Of a DNA stretch of 64,000 nt, positions 9,349 through 16,104 are shown piece after piece. The notes beneath the pieces are model-generated. The model did not search any database. It worked only from the letters and a program-made list of their open reading frames with translations, and was not told the DNA's origin. The first letter of the stretch is position 1; the number at the start of each line of letters is the position of its first letter. The position numbers and the translations under genes are program-made. Origin of the DNA: a virus; IMG/VR virus record IMGVR_UViG_3300034198_007771, positions 1-64,000 of that record; one strand, 5' to 3'.

Positions 9349-10193
9349 TTTCTCTCCTCCCGGGCGAGTCTGCTCGCGTGTTGTTTCGCCCTGTATGCTG
9401 GGTCGGCCCAGCGGGCTTTAGCCTCAGCTTTGTAGTCCCTACGTGCCGCGGCTTCTTTCAGCTTAGCTATCGTTTCCGGCGATCTGACAGCCCCGGTATG
9501 CCTTGCGGATATCGCGGCCTTGTGCTCGGCGGACATGTTGCCCTTCTTCACTTCGGACAAGTGTCTTTTTGTTTCTTCAGAGTGCTTGAACCCCTTGCTC
9601 GCTTTAGAAATCCTAGCCTTCGTTTCGTCGCTGTGCTTCCGACCACGTTGGCCTGCGGACATCTTCTGACGAGTCTCCTCCGATATGGGTCCTCTACGTG
9701 CTGAGGCTTCCCGCATCTTCTGCCTTGTTTCCTCGCTGTTAGTCTTGGCTCTCAGCTTAGCAATCGTCTCCGGTTTGGCTTTCTTGCCGGTACGAGTCTG
9801 AGACATCTTGCGTCGGGTCTCCTCAGACGCTTTCTTCCCACGGTTTGCTTCTGCCAGTTTACGCTTTGCGGACTCGCTCAACTTCATGCCACGGTTAGAC
9901 TCCGCGATACTCCGCACGTTGAATCCCTTGTTGGGGTCGAAAGACTTGTAGTAGTCGAGGTACACCTGCTCTTGAGCAACACAATGCTCGGGCAGACAGA
10001 CTTCGGCTACTGAGAAAGAGAACGCTTCTTCTCCGTACAGGTTCCAAGCGGCTTGGATGTGCTGGTTCGGGTGACAACCTCTCCGTAGTTTTCGCAGGTG
10101 CTGGGTCCATCGTTTGGTGAGACTCACCGCCGCACTGCCTACGTACCGCTTTCCGTTTGCGGAGCAGAGTATGACGTATACGCCGGTATTCAC
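9333..10193 (-). CDS. GIY-YIG homing endonuclease with NUMOD3 repeats
   Basis: 286 aa. N-terminus MNTGVYVILCS...RYVGSA carries the GIY and YIG elements; the Arg in TKRWTQH and a Glu further on complete the usual catalytic set. From about residue 98 to 250 there are repeated SEETRxKMSxxxxGKK units typical of NUMOD3 DNA-binding modules. GTG start at 10193 with GGAGG upstream. It sits between the 489-aa virion gene and terL, overlapping both by a few bases, as expected of a free-standing homing gene. Confidence 0.9.
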   Translation of the reverse strand: MNTGVYVILCSANGKRYVGSAAVSLTKRWTQHLRKLRRGCHPNQHIQAAWNLYGEEAFSFSVAEVCLPEHCVAQEQVYLDYYKSFDPNKGFNVRSIAESNRGMKLSESAKRKLAEANRGKKASEETRRKMSQTRTGKKAKPETIAKLRAKTNSEETRQKMREASARRGPISEETRQKMSAGQRGRKHSDETKARISKASKGFKHSEETKRHLSEVKKGNMSAEHKAAISARHTGAVRSPETIAKLKEAAARRDYKAEAKARWADPAYRAKQHASRLAREERKCQKN

Positions 10194-11659
10194 AAAATAC
10201 CTCCGTACTGATTCTGCCGAGCCAAGGCGTTGTAGGCCGCACCGGCTGTGAGGGGCCTGAGAACGCCCGGTACAGCTTGTGGCCGCATCGGGTTCATCGT
10301 CGACACAAGCGGTGAGTCACCGGCTGATGCACGGAACGCTGGCTGCTCGACCTGTTGTACCAGCGTGGTTGGGTTGATCGGCACACGCTCGCCGTCGATG
10401 GCACGAATACGCATCTGGTCGATCAGGTCTTGGTCCCACAACACCCTATCGCCTGCGAAGCCTTTTATCGACGAAGGTGTCATGGCCCCTGGGTAGCCAG
10501 TAGCTTGTAAGTCTTCAATGCCTGCAAGCCTCGGGTCCACACCAAGCATCTGCTCGGCCGATCCTTGGGTTGTCCAGTCCGCAAGGGGCACGTTCGGCAT
10601 GTCTAGTTCGTACTGAACTGCATCTGGAAACCCCTGACGTTCGAGCAGACTCCGTACGTACTTCGGTGTACGTGGGTCGTCAGACACGTACATGGCTGGA
10701 CCATAGGTCTTACCGGTCTGCCCAGTGCCAACTTCATTCATGTCAAACATGCCGTACGGATGTTCTGGCGTAGCTGAAGCGGACCAGTCCCTGCCGACAT
10801 GCTGTACCCGTTCAAGTTCGGGAGTGTACCCAAGCAGTTTCGGACTTTGCTCAGCGACACTAGCCGTAGCCGGTGCAACCTCATCCGCCGTCGGACGGTA
10901 CACCCAGTTACTATCTACCTGCTCGTAACCCATGTGCTGCAGCTTCGCCGCAAAGTCCGGGCTGATCACTTCTTCCGCTACGATAGGCTTTCCGAACCCT
11001 CTGAGGTAGTTGTGCAGAGACCGATACGCACCACTGCCTGGCTGTCTCGCCTCAATACTCGCCACAGTTATCGCATCGTCGATCTTCTCTTTACCCAATT
11101 GTCGAGCACCGCGTCTCATGTAGAGACGATCGAACATGTCGTTCTCCGGTACATCGAACGACGTTCTGCCCCCGATGAGGTCCTCTGGTAACGGGCCGGA
11201 TAGTTTGGCGTCCAGCGTGGACCGTACCATGTCATCGAGGGGGTTCACCATCTCATCCGCCTGCCGTGCCAACACTCGCGGGTTGACGTAGCTGTACTTC
11301 CCGGCCTCGCGTAACGCATTCACAGCGTTGGCCTGTCGTGCTGCCTTACCACCTTTGATGGCACGCAGCACAGCCCCACCGCTGACGAAGTTCATCGGGT
11401 CCAGTGCTACCTCAGCACCGAAGCCAAGCACGTCCTTGACACCCTCCATCGGGTCGGACAGCCAGCCGGACATACCGGTCTCTTTGTTCGCACCGAGTAA
11501 TGGCCGTAACACGTCACGCCCGGACGCCCGGTTGTCGCCGGAGAACGGTGTCATCCACTGGTCGAACGGGTTCTGCCCCGTCAACAGGTCTCGTACAGAC
11601 GAGCCAGGCAGGTCGAGTAGGTTGCCAGCGTAGCCGAGGAGTTCAAGCGGGTTTACCAT
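10190..11659 (-). CDS. Putative virion protein sharing an N-terminal module with the 1573-aa protein
   Basis: 489 aa. Residues 14-88 (LLDLPGSSVRDLL, FDQWMTP, SGRD, ETGMSGWLSDP, GFGAE, LDP) closely match residues about 49-127 of the product of 51031-55752. The rest differs: a helical centre and a segment near residues 310-350 with YGPAMYVSDDP that faintly recalls ADP-ribosyltransferase-like folds, not enough to assign one. Lies between the putative small terminase and terL. ATG 11659 overlaps the upstream gene by 17 nt. A minor capsid or ejected protein is likely; this is inference. Confidence 0.7.
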   Translation of the reverse strand: MVNPLELLGYAGNLLDLPGSSVRDLLTGQNPFDQWMTPFSGDNRASGRDVLRPLLGANKETGMSGWLSDPMEGVKDVLGFGAEVALDPMNFVSGGAVLRAIKGGKAARQANAVNALREAGKYSYVNPRVLARQADEMVNPLDDMVRSTLDAKLSGPLPEDLIGGRTSFDVPENDMFDRLYMRRGARQLGKEKIDDAITVASIEARQPGSGAYRSLHNYLRGFGKPIVAEEVISPDFAAKLQHMGYEQVDSNWVYRPTADEVAPATASVAEQSPKLLGYTPELERVQHVGRDWSASATPEHPYGMFDMNEVGTGQTGKTYGPAMYVSDDPRTPKYVRSLLERQGFPDAVQYELDMPNVPLADWTTQGSAEQMLGVDPRLAGIEDLQATGYPGAMTPSSIKGFAGDRVLWDQDLIDQMRIRAIDGERVPINPTTLVQQVEQPAFRASAGDSPLVSTMNPMRPQAVPGVLRPLTAGAAYNALARQNQYGGIL

Positions 11660-12188
11660 CGATCAGCACCTCTACCTTTGGCTGGCTGTCAAGAATGTCC
11701 AACGCCTTACCTGCCGCTTCGACTACGGCCTGCGGGTCAAGCTGTACTATAAGGTCCAACATCCGTGTACGGAAGTCCTTGTCGACTTCCAACTGAATAG
11801 TTGCCGCTTGGCTGGCGATGGCCATGAGGTCTGCCTCTGACACACCGTCAAGCGGATCACCCGTTTCACCGACCAGACTGTCTCGATCTTTGGCGAGCTT
11901 GACCAGCGTGTCGTACAGGCCACGCAGGACTTTATAGTCCACATCATGGAACGCCCGCTGCTCTTCGTTGAGATGATCACCCCGGATTCGCTTCAGGTCA
12001 TCGACCATCATCTTGCCAAGCTGGTCTGCCCCACCAAGCTGTTCCATCGCAGCCTCGGCGATATCGAGCGTGAGCGGTCGACCGGCTTTGCGTACTTCGG
12101 CCAGTGCCTCCTTGAAGCCTCGCTGTGGCACCTTAGACGCGACGGTAGCGATCGTCGCAGCGGTTATGACTTCGTCTTCGCAACTCAT
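11643..12188 (-). CDS. Putative terminase small subunit
   Basis: 181 aa from ATG 12188 (MSCEDEVITAATIATVASK), with AGAGG upstream. A longer frame to 12332 crosses a strong terminator, so it is rejected. The protein is almost all helix and acidic, with a C-terminal DPQAVVEAAGKALDIL. Position upstream of terL and size suggest the small terminase that recognises packaging DNA, but no clear helix-turn-helix is visible. First gene after the terminator at 12272-12302. Confidence 0.5.
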   Translation of the reverse strand: MSCEDEVITAATIATVASKVPQRGFKEALAEVRKAGRPLTLDIAEAAMEQLGGADQLGKMMVDDLKRIRGDHLNEEQRAFHDVDYKVLRGLYDTLVKLAKDRDSLVGETGDPLDGVSEADLMAIASQAATIQLEVDKDFRTRMLDLIVQLDPQAVVEAAGKALDILDSQPKVEVLIDGKPA

Positions 12189-12197
12189 ACAGAAACC

Positions 12198-12209
12198 TCT
12201 GGGGGATAC
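12198..12209 (-). promoter_or_regulatory. Repeated TATCCCCCAGA-type motif upstream of late genes
   Basis: On the minus strand this reads GTATCCCCCAGA, ten bases before the start of the 12188 gene. The same 12-mer lies at 15340-15351 before the scaffold gene, and close variants at 6479-6490 and 47620-47631. It could belong to late transcription or translation signals. Four copies only; function is inference. Confidence 0.35.
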
Positions 12210-12271
12210 GTTCTGCGGGCTCGCAGGCAGGCCACACACGGCACAGATGACCTTGCCCGGAAAGACCAAAG

Positions 12272-12302
12272 AAAAAGGCAGGCAGTGTTGGCTGCCTGCC
12301 TT
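12272..12302 (-). terminator. Rho-independent terminator after the capsid genes
   Basis: Stem GGCAGGCAG / CTGCCTGCC with a six-base loop, followed on the minus strand by TTTTTC. Stops transcripts coming from the scaffold-capsid-decoration genes before the putative small terminase gene. Confidence 0.85.
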
Positions 12303-12328
12303 AGCGTCGTCACGGGTTGTCACGAGAA

Positions 12329-12442
12329 TCACTTCTGCGTGATGGGTGTGAGTGGTACGGCGATAGGGTTACCGCTGTGTACCGTTTGGACCGTCGAGCC
12401 GGAGTGGATACCGGCGGGAGGAGATGCTGGCTGCTGAACCAT
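12329..12442 (-). CDS. Tiny proline-rich ORF after the decoration gene, 37 aa
   Basis: 37 codons from ATG 12442 (MVQQPASPPAGIHSGST), with GGTGAT six bases upstream, to TGA 12329, about 25 bases before the terminator. It fills the gap between the decoration gene and the terminator in the same strand. No family known; it may be a very small virion protein or spurious. Confidence 0.4.
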   Translation of the reverse strand: MVQQPASPPAGIHSGSTVQTVHSGNPIAVPLTPITQK

Positions 12443-12487
12443 TTTAGGATCACCGCCTTTCACAGCCCGTCGCCGGGCAAAGAGACA

Positions 12488-13012
12488 TCAAGGCTTCACG
12501 GCTGCGAATGGCGACCGGAAGTAGACTCGTGCAAAATTGCCGGACGTGGCTGCTTCATTGGCTTTGCCGCAGTGACCGATCGGGTTCGTGCCCGCGGTAC
12601 CATCGACGAAGAGTCCGTTGGCTGCAGTCTGTACTTCGGCGTTCTGGGTGATGCCGCCAGCGGCTGCCTTGACTTCACAAGGACCCTGGATGATCAGCCA
12701 GAAGTACGCACCGTCTGGAATCGTGCCAGAGACCCAAGGGTCAGCGACACCGTCACAGATGGCGTTGGCACCGGACAGGGCTCCGACTTCTTTGCCGATC
12801 TTTGCGGTCTTATAGGTATAGCCGAGGCTGGGCGTTACGACTCCACCGAGACCGTTCTTCACGAGCACCGCGTAGACTGGCGTGCCAGACACGACGTAGG
12901 GTGCGTTCGGGTCCGTCCGATCCTGATCCTGGAAGCAAGCAATCTGCCCCAGTGCCCGATCGTCGGAGATTACGTTGTACTCGCCCAGAGGCTGTTGGAT
13001 GGTAATAGTCAT
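12488..13012 (-). CDS. Putative capsid decoration / stabilising protein
   Basis: 174 aa from ATG 13012 (MTITIQQPLGEYNV) preceded by GGAG. Beta-rich with Gly/Ala/Thr loops. Located directly after the major capsid gene, where many phages encode the trimeric head decoration protein. A hairpin at 13050-13067 separates the two. Function inferred from position and composition. Confidence 0.55.
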   Translation of the reverse strand: MTITIQQPLGEYNVISDDRALGQIACFQDQDRTDPNAPYVVSGTPVYAVLVKNGLGGVVTPSLGYTYKTAKIGKEVGALSGANAICDGVADPWVSGTIPDGAYFWLIIQGPCEVKAAAGGITQNAEVQTAANGLFVDGTAGTNPIGHCGKANEAATSGNFARVYFRSPFAAVKP

Positions 13013-13040
13013 CTGAAACTCCGTAGAGATTGAATTCGAA

Positions 13041-13067
13041 AGAAAGGAGGCCCGGCCGAAGCCGGGC
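13041..13067 (-). terminator. Leaky terminator hairpin between capsid and decoration genes
   Basis: On the minus strand GCCCGGC-TTCG-GCCGGGC, a stable UUCG-loop hairpin, followed by CTCCTTTCTTTC. The tail is pyrimidine-rich rather than pure U, so partial readthrough to the decoration gene is likely, or it protects the capsid mRNA 3' end. Confidence 0.65.
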
Positions 13068-13078
13068 GTCACTTATGA

Positions 13079-14224
13079 TCAGGCAGTCTCTGACACGAAG
13101 CGGCAGAGGTACTTTGGCAGGAACTTGAAGTTGCCGTAGGTGCTGATGTAGTACAGGTACCCAACGTGTGGGATGCTGTACTCAGGACCCATGACACCGT
13201 AGATGTCGTTGTGCAGGAAGAACGCTTCCACGTACTGCGGCAGGTACATGTAGGCTTCACCGACAGGGATGGCGTAGTCCATCATGTAGACCATACCGTC
13301 GACCTGGAGGGTCTCGCCAGGGAAGCCGAGGTCGCCGTCGCGGAACGGCATGATCTGTCGGTTGTTCTGGCGGAAGCTGTCCTTGAAGTCTGTGAACATT
13401 TCAGACGCCATGCAGACGTTCGGCTGAGCACCAACCATTGACTGACCACCGCGGTGCAGCATTGCTGTCTGAGCGTAGCTGGTTGCAGCGATGGCGTTCG
13501 TTGCCCAGTCGGTTGCACCAGTGCCCCAACCAGTTGCAGCGTAGTTGACGATCACTGGTGAGGTGCCATCGTACTCGCTTGAGCCCTGACCGAAAGGCCA
13601 GTCCTTTGCGAGGTTAGCGTTCGGCTTTGTGGTCATGCCGCTTGACCAGGTTCCACCGAGGTTACCCAGTACGCAGGACTGACCAGCGTAAGTGCCGTCC
13701 GGCTGAGCGATCAAGTCTGCAGCACCGCAAGTGCTTGCAGCGTATGACAGCGGGGTCTTGATACCCGCAAAGTCGTAGGCATTGGCCGCTACGTTGCCGT
13801 CTTTCCAGTAAGCGTTGCAGAGCCGCTCCTGCATCGCCTGAGCAAGTTCTTTGCTCTTGCGAGAGTAGCGGTCACTGATCTGCTCAGGAGCACCCTGAGC
13901 CTGCAGGAACTCCTGCTCTGGCAGGAAGTCCGACCCGCGGTAGCCTTTGATACCGATGTAGAACTGAATGTCCGTGTCGGTGTTCACGAACTCGATCGGC
14001 TGGTTGTCGACGCTTGGCAGCACCTGTGGTTGCTTGACACGAGCGTTCCAGACCTGGCTGTGAGACCGGGCGTTGAACGTCATCGAGCCGTACTTACGCA
14101 GGTTGTAGAAGGTCAGATAGTTTCGGACAGTGAGGTCCGATACTTCTTTCCAGTAACGTGGTGCCAAGTCGCGGACAGAGTTGATGTGCCCTGTGACTGA
14201 TGGCGGGACTAGACTTTGAGGCAT
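13079..14224 (-). CDS. Major capsid protein (HK97-like)
   Basis: 381 aa. Features fit an HK97-fold capsid protein without a delta domain: a short N-terminal arm, a long helix with RYSRKSKELAQAMQERL, and a C-terminal beta section with GETLQVDGMVYMMDYAIPVGEAYMY-type strands. Lies directly downstream of the scaffold gene and is followed by a stable hairpin, in keeping with high expression. GGAG six bases before ATG 14224. Forms the icosahedral shell. Confidence 0.85.
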   Translation of the reverse strand: MPQSLVPPSVTGHINSVRDLAPRYWKEVSDLTVRNYLTFYNLRKYGSMTFNARSHSQVWNARVKQPQVLPSVDNQPIEFVNTDTDIQFYIGIKGYRGSDFLPEQEFLQAQGAPEQISDRYSRKSKELAQAMQERLCNAYWKDGNVAANAYDFAGIKTPLSYAASTCGAADLIAQPDGTYAGQSCVLGNLGGTWSSGMTTKPNANLAKDWPFGQGSSEYDGTSPVIVNYAATGWGTGATDWATNAIAATSYAQTAMLHRGGQSMVGAQPNVCMASEMFTDFKDSFRQNNRQIMPFRDGDLGFPGETLQVDGMVYMMDYAIPVGEAYMYLPQYVEAFFLHNDIYGVMGPEYSIPHVGYLYYISTYGNFKFLPKYLCRFVSETA

Positions 14225-14244
14225 GTGCTACTCCGATTTGGTTG

Positions 14245-15324
14245 TCACTGCAGGCCGACGGCTTGCAGTCCCGCAAAAGTTGGGAACCCCTGGTTGTCCA
14301 GTGGCACTCCCCGCTGCTGCGGAGGTACTGAGTTATTGAGAACTGTACCCGCGGCGTTGAAGCTCGGGTCAGACACAGGAGGGCGTTGAAGGGCCTGCTG
14401 TAACCACGGCTGTGGGGGCTGAGGTGGTGCTGCAGGCTGTGTGCTCTGAAGATATGCCGAGGCTGCCATGCTGGCGATCTGATGGGCTGCTGTTGGGTCG
14501 GTCACTCCCGAGTTCGCTGCCAGGTCCCACGCATCGCGGTAGGCGGCTCCGGCTTGGGTAGGTACTCGTGTCCCAGCAGGATCTGTCGTCCACAGTTTGG
14601 CCTCGTGTTCTTTGATCCATGTTTCGTGTGGCTTCGGAGTCATCGCCGAGAGTTGCTGCTCAAGACGCTGGTTTCGCTCAAGCACCTGCTTCATCTGCTC
14701 CTGCAGAGGGCTCAGGGCCTGCTCGATTGTCTCTTTACCGTACTTCGAGATGAACGCTCTTGGGTCTGCGAGTTCAGCCTGGCGAGCTTGTGCTTCCAAA
14801 GCCTGGTTGTTCAACTGCTGTGCAACCTGTGTTGCCAGCGGGTTGGTCGCTATCCACTGTCCGTTCTGCAAAGCCAGCCAGTTGTTCTGCTGGAAGACCG
14901 TGGCCATCTTGGTCAGGTCGTCCGCAGGCACAGCCGGTGTTGCTGGCGTTGCCGGTTGAACAGGTGCCGCTGGTGCGACGGGTGGTCGTTGGCGGTACTG
15001 TTCGAGTTCTGTTGCAGTCTGCTCCAAGGCACCATACATGGCATCAAAGAGTTCTCGCTCTGACTTGAACTGGCCGACTGGGATTCGTCCCATCCGTTCA
15101 AGTTCGGCGATGCTGAACTGCTGTTGTGTTGGTTGAGCCGGAGGTTGTGCGGCTGGTACAGGTGTCGCAGGAGGAGTATTAAAACCCGACCCACCCGGCT
15201 GTGACACCGGGGTGGGTGGGTTCGTATCTCCCCCAGCGGAGCGTCCCTGGAAATTTGGTTGTGCTGGAGGGGGTGTCTGGGCCGCTTGCAGGTCTGCAAA
15301 CGACGGTAGTGCTGGGATGGTCAT
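14245..15324 (-). CDS. Capsid scaffolding protein
   Basis: 359 aa from ATG 15324 (MTIPALPSFADLQ), with GGAG upstream; an ATG four codons earlier has no such site. Pro/Gln/Ala-rich low-complexity N-terminal 120 residues, a central coiled coil (LQEQMKQVLERNQRLEQQL) and no cysteines, as in scaffolds that guide procapsid assembly. LPSFADLQAAQ near the N-terminus is echoed at the C-terminus (FPTFAGLQAVGLQ) and in the 87-aa protein after the portal. First gene of the late head unit. Confidence 0.8.
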   Translation of the reverse strand: MTIPALPSFADLQAAQTPPPAQPNFQGRSAGGDTNPPTPVSQPGGSGFNTPPATPVPAAQPPAQPTQQQFSIAELERMGRIPVGQFKSERELFDAMYGALEQTATELEQYRQRPPVAPAAPVQPATPATPAVPADDLTKMATVFQQNNWLALQNGQWIATNPLATQVAQQLNNQALEAQARQAELADPRAFISKYGKETIEQALSPLQEQMKQVLERNQRLEQQLSAMTPKPHETWIKEHEAKLWTTDPAGTRVPTQAGAAYRDAWDLAANSGVTDPTAAHQIASMAASAYLQSTQPAAPPQPPQPWLQQALQRPPVSDPSFNAAGTVLNNSVPPQQRGVPLDNQGFPTFAGLQAVGLQ

Positions 15325-15448
15325 TTGGTACTCCATTGATCTGGGGGATACACAGTCTCGATAATGAGAATATGTTCCGGCTGGACTTGCAAGACCAATG
15401 AATGTACAAATACGCCAGTTTCGGATTCTTCGGTTTTAGGAGGCAGTC
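15325..15448. promoter_or_regulatory. Divergent intergenic region with likely promoters
   Basis: 124 bases between the scaffold gene (minus) and a plus-strand gene. It holds the TCTGGGGGATAC motif (15340-15351) and AT-rich stretches near 15360-15375. On the minus strand a TTGCAA is followed by CATATT and TCATTAT, a weak sigma70-like arrangement with non-ideal spacing. Promoters are expected here from gene orientation; I cannot place the exact sites. Confidence 0.4.
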
Positions 15449-15691
15449 ATGGATTCAGAAGAGAACCCGCTGGAGTTCATCACAACCGCCCAGATGATTG
15501 ACGAGTTGGAGCGGCGTACGACAGGGCTACTCATTGCTTCGATGGGTGACCACGTTGAGGGGACAGACATCTACAACGTGGAGTACCGCGGGTCTATCGG
15601 GACCTGCATCGGGCTGGCTCGCATTGCTTCGCTAAGGCTTGAAGCGAAGTTCATGGACTGCGAGATCGAGGGTGATGAAGACGATGAGTGA
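15449..15691 (+). CDS. Small protein, paralogue of the gene at 1732-1959
   Basis: 80 aa, acidic. LEFITTAQMIDELERR and YNVEYRGS match the product of 1732-1959 on the other strand. Strong start: TAGGAGG 7 bases before ATG. The 16 bases at 15437-15452 recur identically at 24955-24970 before the serine protease gene. The next gene starts inside its last codons. Function unknown. Confidence 0.8.
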   Translation: MDSEENPLEFITTAQMIDELERRTTGLLIASMGDHVEGTDIYNVEYRGSIGTCIGLARIASLRLEAKFMDCEIEGDEDDE

Positions 15692-15908
15692 GAAGCCTTA
15701 CATGACGCCGAAGGAGGTCGTCGCGGCTTTACTCAGGCAGGGCATCGAGGTTACGGATGACACCGTGCGTAACTGGACGACGCTGGGGCTGCAAAACAAG
15801 AAAAGCCCTGGGCTTCGTTATCGGCTCAGGGCTATCCGTATTGGCGGGCGTATCCACGTGGAACGGGCGGACCTTGTCAGGTGGGTTCCGCTGTTGAGGG
15901 AGTGTTGA
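15684..15908 (+). CDS. Helix-turn-helix DNA-binding protein (MerR/excisionase-like)
   Basis: 74 aa from ATG 15684, overlapping the preceding gene by 8 nt. YMTPKEVVAALLRQGIEVTDDTVRNWTTLGL is arranged like the winged helix-turn-helix of excisionase or MerR-type helix-17 proteins: a recognition helix then a wing (RYRLRAIRIGGRIHVERAD). Next to a recombinase operon, so a recombination directionality factor or a repressor is possible. Its end overlaps the convergent gene by 32 nt. Confidence 0.7.
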   Translation: MSEKPYMTPKEVVAALLRQGIEVTDDTVRNWTTLGLQNKKSPGLRYRLRAIRIGGRIHVERADLVRWVPLLREC

Positions 15909-16104
15909 AGTGGGCAATACGTTCCCCTAGGATATCCGCGTACGTGCTCATGACGGACAGTTGGATTCTCAACCTCGACTGCTCCCCGTTGTCCAGCTTC
16001 TGGAAACTGTAGCACCCGAGGTAGTTCAGCAGAGCTTTGATTTTTTCATCAAGGTCTCGTTTCTCCTGTACGACCCTCTGCTGGTACGGCGGTAGATCAA
16101 TCAC
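15877..16104 (-). CDS. crAss001_48-related small phage protein
   Basis: 75 aa from GTG 16104 with AGGAGG upstream; GTGA overlap with the recombinase stop. The pattern PPYQQRVVQEKRDLDEKI ... FQKL...EQSRLRIQ...M..YADILGERIAHF is one I recognise from many phage genomes, usually annotated as crAss001_48-related. All-helical; molecular role unknown. Confidence 0.75.
   Translation of the reverse strand: MIDLPPYQQRVVQEKRDLDEKIKALLNYLGCYSFQKLDNGEQSRLRIQLSVMSTYADILGERIAHFNTPSTAEPT

Noticed and set aside
12189-12332. N-terminal extension of the putative small terminase
   Set aside because: It would cross a strong terminator hairpin, while ATG 12188 has AGAGG upstream.
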